A stretch of DNA of 56,192 nt from Isosphaera sp. (lineage in GTDB: Bacteria; Planctomycetota; Phycisphaerae; Phycisphaerales; UBA1924). Location: positions 91,658 through 147,849 of the forward strand of contig PNJV01000001.1 of assembly GCA_013822085.1 (NCBI GenBank), read 5' to 3'. Position numbers and translations under genes: made by a program. Position 1 is the stretch's first letter. Each line of letters begins with the position of its first letter. Shown here piece after piece: positions 35,260-44,037 of this stretch. The notes under the pieces are model-generated. The model ran no database searches. It saw only the letters and a list, made by a program, of their open reading frames with translations, and was not told the DNA's origin.

Positions 35260-36366
35260 TCACTTCTTGGCAGCGGTGTACTGATCGAGGCGGGCCTGGT
35301 AATCGGCTGCCTGCGGCGTGCCCTTGGCCAGCTCGACGGCCTTGGTCTGCCGCTCGACGGCCTTGTCCAGCTCGCCGCGCTCAAAGTGCACGCGCGCCAG
35401 CGTGTCGATCGTGTCGGCGTCCTGCGAGCCGGTGACGCGCACCGACTGCTCGGCGATCTGAAGGGCCAGGTCCAGGTCGCGCGACTCCTTGGGCACTTCG
35501 AGCAAGTTCCACGCCACGGCGCTCAGGGCCTGGCCGTTGCCCGCCAGCACGCCCGCGGCGATCTGCCGCGCGTAGGCGTTGGCCGCTGCAAAGTCGCGCT
35601 TGCCCTGGAGCAGCAGGCCCCACCGGAGCATGACCGTCTCCAGGCGCCCAGCGTCCAGCGCCAGGATCTGATCCACCTTGTCCAGGGCCTGGTCCCACGC
35701 CGCCTGGTCGGCCAGCGAGAACGCCTCCTGCGTCAAGGTCTCGATCTTGCCCGCCTTGGCGGCCTCGGCGACAGGGTCGTAGTTGCCCGCCACGACGCGC
35801 GCCAGCGTGGCGTCCATATCGGCCAGCGGGTGGCCGATCCACGCGACGCGGCCCTTCTGGTCCACGATGAACGCCGTCGGGATGCCGCCCTGCCCCGCGG
35901 CTTCCATAAAGGCGCGGCTCATCTGGTTGTCGCCCTCGTAGGCGACGGTGTAGTTCATCTGGTCGCCCATGCGCGCCACGAAGGCCTCGACCTCGGCCTT
36001 GCTCCGGTCGGCCGAGCTGATGCCCACCACGCTCACGCCCTTGTCCTTGTAGCTCTTGGCCAGCTCGGTCAGGTGCGGGATGCTCGTCAGGCACGGGCCG
36101 CACCAGGTGGCCCAGAACTCCACGACGTAGACCTTGCCCGCCTCGTAAGAGCCGACCGGCGCGCCCTTGACGAACGCGTCCACGCTCAGGGCCGGCGCCG
36201 GATCGCCAATCTTCAGGGGGCTCGGCGCCTGGTCCTGCCCAGCCGCGGGGGCTGCTGCGCCCGCGGGGACCACCGGCGCGCCCAGCGCGCTGCCGGCATG
36301 GCCACCCATCACGCCCGCACCAGCCACGAGCGCGCCGATCACGACTCCGGACAATCCCTGACGCAT
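35260..36366 (-). CDS. TlpA/ResA-like thioredoxin-fold protein with C-terminal TPR region
   Basis: The protein has 368 residues. A signal peptide (SGVVIGALVAGAGVMGG) predicts export. The thioredoxin domain (about 50-190) has W88-C-G-P-C92, preceded by VVEFWAT, and the cis-Pro region GGIPTAFIVD, so it is an extracytoplasmic disulfide reductase or isomerase of the TlpA/AhpC-TSA type. Residues of about 210-360 form a helical TPR-like region (LARVHFERGELDKAVERQTKAV). ATG 36366 has GGAG about 8-11 bases upstream. A rho-independent terminator follows the gene. Fusion of TlpA to TPR suggests a scaffolding role; the substrate is unknown. Confidence 0.88.
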   Translation of the reverse strand: MRQGLSGVVIGALVAGAGVMGGHAGSALGAPVVPAGAAAPAAGQDQAPSPLKIGDPAPALSVDAFVKGAPVGSYEAGKVYVVEFWATWCGPCLTSIPHLTELAKSYKDKGVSVVGISSADRSKAEVEAFVARMGDQMNYTVAYEGDNQMSRAFMEAAGQGGIPTAFIVDQKGRVAWIGHPLADMDATLARVVAGNYDPVAEAAKAGKIETLTQEAFSLADQAAWDQALDKVDQILALDAGRLETVMLRWGLLLQGKRDFAAANAYARQIAAGVLAGNGQALSAVAWNLLEVPKESRDLDLALQIAEQSVRVTGSQDADTIDTLARVHFERGELDKAVERQTKAVELAKGTPQAADYQARLDQYTAAKK

Positions 36367-36560
36367 GCTGTTTCTCCGGGTGCTGCGCCTGCGCCAGCAC
36401 ATTGATGTGTATGCGGACCTGGTCCCAGCCACACTCCGTATACGCCACCGGGCGGCCTTGGGTGCACGATGATCGGCCGTGTGCGAGCCGATCGTGCATT
36501 TTCTGTGCGATCCCAGCCGAGGATCCGCCCCAGCATGCGCGCCCGAATCCAAGCGCGAAC

Positions 36561-36566
36561 TATCAT
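36561..36566 (+). promoter_or_regulatory. Leaderless-type -10 (TATCAT) for the dapL-like gene
   Basis: TATCAT (five of six consensus bases) ends 5 nt before the ATG at 36572. No Shine-Dalgarno sequence is present. Confidence 0.5.
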
Positions 36567-36571
36567 CGGCC

Positions 36572-37840
36572 ATGACAGCACCGGCGGCAATCACGGACAC
36601 CCACACAAACCCCAATCCCTCGGCCCCCAAGCCCACGGACCTCCGCGCCGAGCGCCTGCGAGCCCTGCCGCCGTTCCTGTTCAACGCCATCGACGACAAA
36701 AAGCGCGCCGCCATCGCCGCCGGCAAGGACGTGATCAACCTGGGCGTGGGCGACCCCGACCGGCCCACGCCGCAGTTCGTGATCCAGGCCATGCGCCAGG
36801 CCCTGGACCAGCCCGCCAACCACCAATACCCCGACTGCTACGGCACCAAGCGGTTCCTGGGCGCCGCGGCGGCGTTCATGCGTCGGCGGTTCGGCGTCGC
36901 GTGCGACCCGGCGCGGCACATGGTCGCCTGCATCGGCAGCAAGGACGGCATCGGGCACCTGCCGCTGGGCCTGCTCAACCCCGGCGACGGCGCGGTGGTC
37001 TTCACGCCGGCCTACCCGGTCTACGCCGCGGGCACGGTGCTGGCCGGCGCCACGGTCCACCGCGTGGCGACCTCCGCGGCCACGCGCTGGCTGCCGGACT
37101 TTGACGACCCGGCCACCGCCCACGCCGCGCAGCGCTCGCGGCTCGTGTGGCTCAACTTCCCCGGCAACCCGACCGGCGCCTCGGCCGACACGGCCCTGCT
37201 GGACAAGGCCGTGCGGTTCTGCCAGCGGCACGGGCCCGTCATCGCCTCGGACCTGGCCTACAGCGAGATCTACTTCGATGCGAACGGCCCCGCCTCGGCC
37301 CCGAGCCTCTGGCAGGCCCCATCGGCCCGGCTCGACGACACGCCGGCGATCGAGTTCCACTCGCTGAGCAAGACCTTCAACATGACCGGGTGGCGCCTCG
37401 GCTTTGCGGTGGGCCACCCGGCCGTCATCGCGGCGCTCAAGCAGACCAAGGACAACTACGACTCGGGGCCCTTCAACGCCATCCAGGACGCCGGCGCCGT
37501 GGCCATGGAGCGCTTCGACGACCCCGCCATCGCCGAGATGCGGCGCGAGTACACCACCCGGCGCGACCTGGTCGTGGCCGGCCTGCGCCGCGTCGGCTGC
37601 GTGGTCGAGCCGCCGCACGCGGGCATCTTCGTCTGGGCACGCACCCCAGCCAGCCGATCCACTGGGCGGCCCATGGACTCCTGGCAGTTCGTCGAGCGCG
37701 CCATCGAGGAGGCCGCTGTGGTCATGGTCCCCGGCGCGGGCTTTGCAGAAACGGCCCACGACTTTGTCCGCGTCAGTCTCACCCGGCAGACCGACCGCAT
37801 CGCCCAGGCGATGGAGCGCCTCGCCTCGGTCACCTGGTAA
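36572..37840 (+). CDS. dapL: Class I/II aminotransferase, LL-diaminopimelate aminotransferase-like
   Basis: This 422-residue PLP enzyme has a family start of DLRAERLRALPPFLF and INLGVGDPDRPTP, which closely fits DapL-type aminotransferases that make LL-diaminopimelate in one step from tetrahydrodipicolinate. The Schiff-base lysine is in HSLSKTFNMTGWRLG; WLNFPGNPTGA and ASDLAYSEIYFD are the usual PLP-pocket motifs. An alternative is an aspartate or related aminotransferase; the GxGDPDxPTP start argues for the DapL group. ATG 36572 is preferred. It is convergent with the asparaginase gene, 39 bp apart. Confidence 0.8.
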   Translation: MTAPAAITDTHTNPNPSAPKPTDLRAERLRALPPFLFNAIDDKKRAAIAAGKDVINLGVGDPDRPTPQFVIQAMRQALDQPANHQYPDCYGTKRFLGAAAAFMRRRFGVACDPARHMVACIGSKDGIGHLPLGLLNPGDGAVVFTPAYPVYAAGTVLAGATVHRVATSAATRWLPDFDDPATAHAAQRSRLVWLNFPGNPTGASADTALLDKAVRFCQRHGPVIASDLAYSEIYFDANGPASAPSLWQAPSARLDDTPAIEFHSLSKTFNMTGWRLGFAVGHPAVIAALKQTKDNYDSGPFNAIQDAGAVAMERFDDPAIAEMRREYTTRRDLVVAGLRRVGCVVEPPHAGIFVWARTPASRSTGRPMDSWQFVERAIEEAAVVMVPGAGFAETAHDFVRVSLTRQTDRIAQAMERLASVTW

Positions 37841-37879
37841 CGCCCGCGCCGACGCCGGCGGCCCGCGCCGCTGGCCGGC

Positions 37880-38935
37880 TCAGGGCTTGGCGGGCAGCGG
37901 CTGGGGCAGGTCCCAGATGGCGACCTCGAACCGCCCCGTCCAGTCCGCTGCGGCTCGGAACATGCCGGCGGTGTTGAAGGGCATGGCGATCTCGCCGGTG
38001 CCTGAGACGGCGACCACGCCGCCGTCGTTGGCGTCGAGCACGCCGTGGACCACCTGGTCCGCGGCCGCCGAGAGCGTAAAGCCGCGGTAGCGCACGCGGT
38101 CGGCGATGTCGCGGGCCACGCCGTGGCGGATGAACTGCTCCCCGAGCCCGGTGCCCGAGACGGCGCAGGCGTCGTTGGCCGCGTACGTCCCGGCGCCGAT
38201 GATCGGCGTGTCGCCGATCCGCCCGGGGCGCTTGTTGGTGGTGCCGCCGGTGGAGGTCGCCGCGGCCAGGTCGCCGTGCGTGTCGAGCACCACGCAGCCG
38301 ACGGTGGACCGGAACTCGTCGAGCATCGGGTCGGCCGCGGCGCTGGCGGCCAGGCGCTGCTTGGTCCTTTGGAGCTGCTCCCAGCGCTCCTCGGTGCGGA
38401 AGTAGCCCGGCTCAACGCGCTCCAGGCCGACCTCCGACGCCAGCGCCTCGGCGCCGGCCCCGGCGAGCATCACGTGCGCCGTGCGGTCCATCACCGCCCG
38501 CGCCAGCGCGATCGGGTTCTTGACCGTCGAGACCCCGGCCACGGCCCCGGCCCTGAGCGTGCGGCCGTCCATGATGGCCGCGTCCAGCTCGTTGGTGCCG
38601 GCGCTGGTGAACACGGCCCCCCGGCCGGCGTTGAAGCGCGGGTCGTCCTCCAGGGCCATGACCACCGCCTGGGCGACGTCGGCGGCGCGCTCGCCAGCGC
38701 GCAGCTTCGATTCGCCCAGCCGCAGCGCCGCAGCGAGGGCCTCGGTGTACCCGGCGACCTTCTCAGCGGGCGTGTCCTTGGGGATCGTGCCGGCCCCGCC
38801 GTGGAGGGCGATGGCGTAGCGCGTCTGGCCGAGTGCTCGATCGGTCATGGCGGTCCTCGCGGTCTCTGGGGCGGCGCACGCGGCCAGCGCCAGGCCCGTT
38901 GCCAGCAGGGACACTACCAACATCGCGGGGCGCAT
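37880..38935 (-). CDS. Isoaspartyl peptidase / L-asparaginase (Ntn-hydrolase, type 2), lipoprotein
   Basis: The protein has 351 residues. A signal peptide with lipobox L-A-A-C (17-20) predicts an anchored periplasmic lipoprotein. The precursor is cut before T211 (EFRS/TVGCVVLDTHG) to expose the N-terminal nucleophile. Other family motifs are ALHGGAGTIP, NAGRGAVFTSAGTNELDAAIMDG and the GRIGDTPIIGAGTYA substrate loop. It would hydrolyse beta-aspartyl peptides or asparagine. ATG 38935 is chosen because GAGGAG lies 9 bases upstream; an upstream GTG has none. Lipoprotein anchoring of this enzyme is uncommon. Confidence 0.92.
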   Translation of the reverse strand: MRPAMLVVSLLATGLALAACAAPETARTAMTDRALGQTRYAIALHGGAGTIPKDTPAEKVAGYTEALAAALRLGESKLRAGERAADVAQAVVMALEDDPRFNAGRGAVFTSAGTNELDAAIMDGRTLRAGAVAGVSTVKNPIALARAVMDRTAHVMLAGAGAEALASEVGLERVEPGYFRTEERWEQLQRTKQRLAASAAADPMLDEFRSTVGCVVLDTHGDLAAATSTGGTTNKRPGRIGDTPIIGAGTYAANDACAVSGTGLGEQFIRHGVARDIADRVRYRGFTLSAAADQVVHGVLDANDGGVVAVSGTGEIAMPFNTAGMFRAAADWTGRFEVAIWDLPQPLPAKP

Positions 38936-38975
38936 CGGGGCGGCTCCTCGGGGGATCACTGTCGTGTCGCGGGGG

Positions 38976-40298
38976 TCACACCAGCAGCGTGGCGGGCCTC
39001 TCCAGCATGCCCTTGACGGCCCCCAGGTACTGCGCCGCCATGGCGCCGTCGACGATGCGGTGGTCGCTGGACATGGTCATCTGCATCTGGTGACCGATGA
39101 CGACCTGGTCGCGGCCGTCGGTCGTCTCGACCAGCGGCACCTTGACCGCGGCCCCCACGGCCAGGATCGCCGCGTTGGGCGGGTTGATGATGGCCGTGAA
39201 GTGCTCGACGCCGAACATGCCCAGGTTGGAGATCGTGAACGTGCTCTCGGCCATCTCCTCGACGGTGAGCCCCTTGCTGCGGGCCTTGTCGGCAAGGGCC
39301 CTTGTCTCAGCGGAGATCTGCCGCAGGCCCTTGGCGTCGGCCCGGCGGAGCGTGGCCACGACCAGCCCGCCGCCGCGCTCCTCGGGCAGCGCCACCGCCA
39401 CGCCGATGTTGACCTGGTCGAGCACGCGGATGGACTCGCTCCCCTTGGCCCCCTCCCAGCGGCTGTTGACGTACGGGTGCTGGTGCATCGCCAGCGCGCA
39501 GGCCCGCACCAGGAAGTCGTTGACCGACAGCTTCACCCCCTGGGACGACAGCTGGTCGTTGAGCTGCGCACGCAGCGACATCAGCGCGTCCATCCGCACG
39601 GCGACGGTCACCTGGTAGTGCGGGATCGTGGACTTGCTCTCCACCAGCCGGGCGGCGATGGTGCGGCGCATGTTCGAGAGCGCCACGACGCGGGCCGTCA
39701 GCCCGCCCTGGGCCTGTGCCGGCGCGGGCAGGGGCGCGGGCGCCGCTCCCGCGTGCACGGCTGGCGCCGGGGGCGCGACGGCGGCCATCGCGGGCGCCGC
39801 CTGACGCGCAGCGGGCATCGGCACGCCGGAGGAGATCGCCGACTCCACGTCCTGCCGCGTGATGCGCCCCCCGGGGCCGGTGCCCTGCACCGCGCGCAGG
39901 TCCACGCCGGCGTCGGCGGCGACCTTCCGGGCCAGGGGCGAGGCCACCACGCGCTCGGCCGCCGGCTGCGGCTCGGCGGGGCGCGGGTGACCGTTGGACC
40001 CGTGCGCGTCGGCCTCCGGGGCCGCTGCCGCAGCGGCCTGGGGCATCGGCTGCGAGGTCGAGCCACCTTCCCATGTGAGGATCAGCGTCCCCACGGGCAC
40101 CGACTGCCCCTCAGCGACGCTCAGCCCCGAGACCACGCCGTCGTCGAAGGTCTGCAGCTCCATCGTCGCCTTGTCGGTCTCGATGTCGGCCACCACATCG
40201 CCCGAGCGCAGCCGCTGGCCGGGCTTGACGTGCCACTTGACGATCGTGCCGGCCTCCATTGTGTCCGAGAGCCGGGGCATGGTGAGGTTGTTGGGCAT
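38976..40298 (-). CDS. Pyruvate dehydrogenase complex E2 (dihydrolipoamide acetyltransferase)
   Basis: This 440-residue core enzyme transfers acetyl from lipoamide to CoA. It has one lipoyl domain (residues 1-80) with the lipoylated K43 in IETDKATM, an Ala/Pro-rich linker, a peripheral-subunit-binding domain (about 119-155: ASPLARKVAADAGVDL, GTGPGGRITRQDV), a second Pro/Ala linker, and the catalytic domain with H413 and D417 in SSDHRIVDG. It is the second gene of a pair with the E1-beta gene (101-bp gap). A role in another 2-oxoacid complex cannot be fully excluded. Confidence 0.93.
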   Translation of the reverse strand: MPNNLTMPRLSDTMEAGTIVKWHVKPGQRLRSGDVVADIETDKATMELQTFDDGVVSGLSVAEGQSVPVGTLILTWEGGSTSQPMPQAAAAAAPEADAHGSNGHPRPAEPQPAAERVVASPLARKVAADAGVDLRAVQGTGPGGRITRQDVESAISSGVPMPAARQAAPAMAAVAPPAPAVHAGAAPAPLPAPAQAQGGLTARVVALSNMRRTIAARLVESKSTIPHYQVTVAVRMDALMSLRAQLNDQLSSQGVKLSVNDFLVRACALAMHQHPYVNSRWEGAKGSESIRVLDQVNIGVAVALPEERGGGLVVATLRRADAKGLRQISAETRALADKARSKGLTVEEMAESTFTISNLGMFGVEHFTAIINPPNAAILAVGAAVKVPLVETTDGRDQVVIGHQMQMTMSSDHRIVDGAMAAQYLGAVKGMLERPATLLV

Positions 40299-40399
40299 GG
40301 CGTGTTCCGGGGTACGGGTCAGCGCCCGGGGAGGCAGTGTGTGGGGGCGGGGGATGGGCGGGGACGGCGGGTGCGAGAGGGCTTCGTCAGCGCGCGGGC

Positions 40400-41386
40400 T
40401 TAGAGCCGGTGGAGCGCGGCCTTGACGGCCTGCACGATCTTCCCCTTGTGCGGCAGGTACTCGGCCTCGAGGGTCTTGGCGTAGGGCGTCGGCACGTCGT
40501 CGGTGTTGACGCGCAGCGGCTGGTGGTCGAGAGAATCAAACGCCCGCTCGCACACCTGCGTGATGACCTCCGAGGCCACCGACGCGAACGGCCAGCACTG
40601 GTCCACCACCACCACACGCCCGGTCTTCTTGATCGACCTGACCACCGCCCCGATGTCCAGCGGCCGGACCGTGCGCATGTCCAGCACGTCGACGGTCACG
40701 CCCTCCTTCTCCAGCTCCCGCGCCGCCTCGACGCAGAAGTTCACCGGCCGACCGAAGGAGACCACCGTGCAGTCGGTGCCCTCGGTGCGCAGCTCGGCCC
40801 GCCCGAAAGGAACGGTGTACTCGCCCTCGGGCACCTCGCCCTTGTCGCTGAGCATCCGCTCACTCTCGAGGAAGAACACCGGGTCGTCGTCGCGGATCGC
40901 CGACTTGAGGAGCCCCTTGGCGTCGTGCGCGTTGGACGGGATGGCGATCTTGAGCCCCGGCACGTTGGCGTAGAGCGCCTCGACGCACCACGAGTGCGTG
41001 GACCCCAGCTGCCCGCCCGCCCCGTTGTTGCCCCGGAAGACCACCGGGCACCCCCACTGCCCGCCGGACATGTACAGCATCTTGGGGACGTTGTTGAGCA
41101 GCTGGTCGGCGGCCACCAGCGAGAACGACCACGACATGAACTCGATGATCGGCCGCAGCCCGTACATGGCCGCGCCCACGGCCAGGCCGGCAAAGCCGTT
41201 CTCGCTGATCGGCGCGTCGATGATGCGCTTGTCCCCGAACTCCTCGAGCATGCCCTGCGAGACCTTGTAGGCGCCGTTGTAGTACGCCACCTCCTCGCCC
41301 ATGAGGAACACGCGGTCGTCGCGCCGCATCTCCTCGGCCATGGCCTCGCGGAGCGCTTCGCGGAACTGGATCTGACGGGTGGCCAT
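40400..41386 (-). CDS. Pyruvate dehydrogenase E1 component, beta subunit
   Basis: This 328-residue subunit forms the alpha2beta2 thiamine-diphosphate E1 enzyme with a separate alpha subunit. Motifs: QIQFREALREAMAEEM, VFLMGEEVAYYNGAYKVSQG, IDAPISENGFAGLAVGAAM with the ThDP-binding Glu, and VDVLDMRTVRPLD. ATG 41386 has AGAGG about 9-13 bases upstream. It lies upstream of the E2 gene. The E1-alpha and E3 genes are not adjacent: the next gene upstream on this strand is prfB. Confidence 0.93.
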   Translation of the reverse strand: MATRQIQFREALREAMAEEMRRDDRVFLMGEEVAYYNGAYKVSQGMLEEFGDKRIIDAPISENGFAGLAVGAAMYGLRPIIEFMSWSFSLVAADQLLNNVPKMLYMSGGQWGCPVVFRGNNGAGGQLGSTHSWCVEALYANVPGLKIAIPSNAHDAKGLLKSAIRDDDPVFFLESERMLSDKGEVPEGEYTVPFGRAELRTEGTDCTVVSFGRPVNFCVEAARELEKEGVTVDVLDMRTVRPLDIGAVVRSIKKTGRVVVVDQCWPFASVASEVITQVCERAFDSLDHQPLRVNTDDVPTPYAKTLEAEYLPHKGKIVQAVKAALHRL

Positions 41387-41517
41387 GCCGGTTCGCCTCT
41401 GCCGGTGGGTGCTGTGGTTGGGCGGCCGTCGCGGTGCGGCAGCGCCCCTGCGCCGGCCGGGGCCGTAGCGCGGCCGATGATAGCGCCCCGACGCTTGGCC
41501 GGGCGCCGCCACCGCGG

Positions 41518-42646
41518 TCACGCCGACGCCGATTCCTTGCGCCGCCGCTTGAGCTCGGCGTCGATGAACGGCTGCAGCTCGCCGTCGAGCACGCGCTGCA
41601 CGTCCCCCGACTCGTGGCCCGTGCGGTGGTCCTTGACGCGCGAGTCGTACACCACGTACGACCGGATCTGCGTCCCCCAGCCCTGGTCCATCTGCCCACC
41701 GGTCGCCGCCGCGATCTCGCGCTCGCGCCGCTCGTCCTCCATCAGCTCCAGCTTGGCCTGGAGCACCGAGAGCGCCTGCTTCTTGTTCTGCGGCTGGTCG
41801 CGGTACGTCGAGGCCACCACCGTGATCCCCGTCGGCAGGTGCGTCAGCCGGATCGCCGAGGCCACCTTGTTGACGTTCTGGCCCCCGGGGCCGCGGGCAC
41901 GCACGAACGCCTCCACCTTCAGGTCCTTCTCGGGCACCGTCACCGTCGTCTCCTCGAACTCCGGCGTCACCTCGACGGTCGCAAACGACGTCTGCCGCTT
42001 GCCCTGGGCGTTGAACGGCGAGACCCGCGCCAGGCGGTGCGTGCCGCGCTCGCACTTGAGGTACCCGAACGCGTACGGCCCCTTGACGTGCAGCGTCACC
42101 GAGTCGATCCCCACCTCCGAGCCGAACCCGCGCTCGACCTCCTCGATCTCGAACCCGGCCTTCTCCAGATAGTTGAGGTACATCCGAAAGAGCATCTCGG
42201 CCCAGTCGTTGGCCTCCGTGCCCCCGTCCCCGGCGCTGATGGACAGGAAGCAGTTCCGCTGGTCGTGCCGGCCGCTCATCAGCGAGCGCAGCTCGATCCG
42301 GTCGATCATCCCCGCGAGCTTGTGCAGCGCCGTGTCCGCCTCGCCGAGCAGGTCGCGGTCGGGCTGGCCCGGCGGGCCCGCCTCGCGGGCCATCTGATAG
42401 GCCGTCTTGGCCTCGTCCAGGTCGGCCACGAACCTCTCCGTCGGCTCGATCTGCGCCGCGATCCGCTTGAGCTCCGCCACCACCTTGTTGGCCGCTGTCT
42501 GGCTGGACCAGAACTCGGGGGACTCCATCTGCGCCTTGAGCTCGGCCCTCCTGCGGGACTTGTCCGGGTAGTTAAAGAGAGTCGCGGATCGTTAAGATCC
42601 GCGCCTCGAGATCGTTGATCACCGGCTGGTGTGCGTCGTAGTGCAT
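41518..42646 (-). CDS. prfB: Peptide chain release factor 2, with programmed +1 frameshift (UAA-type)
   Basis: RF2 reads UGA and UAA stop codons. Frame 1 starts at ATG 42646 and encodes 24 residues (MHYDAHQPVINDL through IRDSL) before an in-frame TAA at 42574-42572. Skipping the T at 42574 after the CTT codon continues with NYPDKSRRRAELKAQ and the rest, giving 375 residues. SPF (209-211) and GGQ (254-256) are each four residues beyond their Escherichia coli RF2 positions, confirming RF2 and the join. The site is CUU-UAA-C, at the family's conserved position, but the usual stop there is UGA and an AGGGGG-like stimulator is missing. No Shine-Dalgarno sequence precedes the start; TACACT (42661-42656) ends 9 nt before it. 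Confidence 0.92.
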
Positions 42647-42655
42647 ATCGCGTCG

Positions 42656-42661
42656 AGTGTA
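42656..42661 (-). promoter_or_regulatory. Leaderless-type -10 (TACACT) for prfB
   Basis: On the minus strand TACACT ends 9 nt before the prfB ATG; a transcript starting 6-8 nt downstream of the hexamer would have a leader of only 1-3 nt. Confidence 0.4.
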
Positions 42662-42877
42662 TCCAGCGCGACCCACCTCCGCCCCCCAGCCACCCCGCCA
42701 CGGCCTTGCGCAGCGCCGATCGCGCCATACGCCCGCCCGGCGCGCAGAGTGCCCGCTCAACGCATACCCCAGCGCGACGATGCCTCCTCAAAGCAACGCC
42801 GCCCGACCAGCCTCATCAACCGCGCGCCAGAACCGACGCGCGACCGGGCCCGTCGCGCCCCCGAGCCCGCCAACCGC

Positions 42878-42883
42878 TAGCGT
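42878..42883 (+). promoter_or_regulatory. Leaderless-type -10 (TAGCGT) for the small membrane protein and folM-like gene
   Basis: TAGCGT ends 5 nt before the GTG start at 42889. No Shine-Dalgarno sequence is seen. Confidence 0.45.
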
Positions 42884-42888
42884 TGCGC

Positions 42889-43209
42889 GTGCCCGCGCTC
42901 CCGCCGAGCCCGCAACAACCCGCCACCGCCGGCAGCGGCGCGCTGGCCCCCGAGCCCGGCCCCGGCGGCAAGCCCTGGACACGCGAGGGCCGCACCGCCT
43001 ACGTCTTGCTCCTGCTGGCCCTGACGCTGATCGTGGTCCTCACGTTGCTCTTGGCCTCGCGCCGCTTCCGCGCCCACGCCAGCGCGCGACGCTCGCGCCA
43101 GCGCCAAGGCCCGCTGCCCAGCGCCTGGCGAGAGGCCGGCCGACGCATGCCCACGCCACCCCCCGGCGTGCACGAGCCCCGACCGGGCGACCCGGAGCCC
43201 TTCCAGTGA
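42889..43209 (+). CDS. Small single-pass membrane protein of unknown function
   Basis: This 106-residue protein is not recognised. A Pro/Ser/Gly-rich N-terminal 30 residues is followed by one hydrophobic helix (about 38-60: TAYVLLLLALTLIVVLTLLL), then a strongly basic, Arg-rich tail (RRFRAHASARRSRQRQ) and a Pro-rich end. The positive-inside rule predicts the tail is cytoplasmic. The GTG start at 42889 is inferred from the adjacent -10-like hexamer. The stop overlaps the GTG of the next gene by 4 bp (GTGA), so the two are coupled. The coding call rests on the coupling and the clean transmembrane helix. Confidence 0.6.
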   Translation: MPALPPSPQQPATAGSGALAPEPGPGGKPWTREGRTAYVLLLLALTLIVVLTLLLASRRFRAHASARRSRQRQGPLPSAWREAGRRMPTPPPGVHEPRPGDPEPFQ

Positions 43210-44036
43210 CCCCAACCCCCAGACCGCGCCCCGGCGCCCGCGCGCCCGGCTCGGCCAGCAGCGCCCCGCCCAGGCCCGTGGCGCTGATCACCGGCGCCAC
43301 GCGCCCCGGACGCGTCGGCCTGGCCTGCGCCCTGCGCCTGGCCCGCGCCGGCTGCGACCTGATCATCACCTCGCGCACGCCGCGAGACGCCGACGCGCGC
43401 CGGGCCGTCTCGTCGATCCGCCGGGCCGGGGCCCACACCGCCTCGTGCCTCGCGCTCGACCCCGCCGACCTGGCGTCCATCGACACCCGCGCCGCCGCGA
43501 TCGTGCGCTCGCACCCGAGGATCGACGTGCTCGTCCACAACGCCTCGCGCTACGCCCCCTCACCGCTGGAGACGCTCGACGCGACCGCCGCCGCCGACTT
43601 CTTCCACGCCAACGCCCTGGGACCCCTCCTGCTCACACGCGCCCTGCTCCCGGCGCTGCGCCGGTCCACCCTCCCCCACGGCGGAGCCGTGGTCTGCTTC
43701 GCCGACATCCACGCCATGGGCCCCGCCGGCCGGCCCCGGCCGGACCACATCGCCTACGCCATGAGCAAGGCCGCCATGACCGAGTGGGCCCTGGCCCTGG
43801 CGCGCCAGCTCGCCCCAGCCGTGCGAGTCAACCTCGTCGCCCCCGGCGTCGTCGCCTTCCCGCAGCGCGGGCCGGAGTCCGACGACGGCTTCCAGGCTCG
43901 ATACCTCTCCCGCGTCCCCCTCGGCCGGCCGGGCACTCCCGAGGACGCCGCTGAGGCCGTGGCCTTCCTGGCGCTCCACGCCGGCTACGTCACCGGCCAC
44001 GTGCTCCGCCTTGACGGCGGCCGATCGCTGACATGA
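43206..44036 (+). CDS. Short-chain dehydrogenase, FolM-like pteridine reductase
   Basis: This 276-residue SDR has an NADPH-binding segment LITGATRPGRVG (about 27-38), with an irregular Gly spacing, and the dinucleotide loop SRTPRD. In place of the usual NNAG it has HNAS (111-114), and the catalytic set is D167 (CFADIHAMG), Y184 and K188 (HIAYAMSKAA). The Asp in place of the SDR Ser, and the HIAYAxSKAA block, match FolM and PTR1-type dihydromonapterin/dihydrofolate reductases. It may reduce dihydropterins. It starts at GTG 43206, overlapping the small membrane protein gene by 4 bp. The first 22 residues are a Pro-rich extension. Confidence 0.78.
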   Translation: MTPTPRPRPGARAPGSASSAPPRPVALITGATRPGRVGLACALRLARAGCDLIITSRTPRDADARRAVSSIRRAGAHTASCLALDPADLASIDTRAAAIVRSHPRIDVLVHNASRYAPSPLETLDATAAADFFHANALGPLLLTRALLPALRRSTLPHGGAVVCFADIHAMGPAGRPRPDHIAYAMSKAAMTEWALALARQLAPAVRVNLVAPGVVAFPQRGPESDDGFQARYLSRVPLGRPGTPEDAAEAVAFLALHAGYVTGHVLRLDGGRSLT

Positions 44037-44037
44037 G

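Noticed and set aside
42560-42650. prfB as a pseudogene or a simple sequencing frameshift
   Set aside because: The stop falls exactly at the conserved RF2 frameshift position in a CUU-stop-C context, and both frames match RF2, so programmed frameshifting is the better reading. Read-level checking is still noted in the finding.
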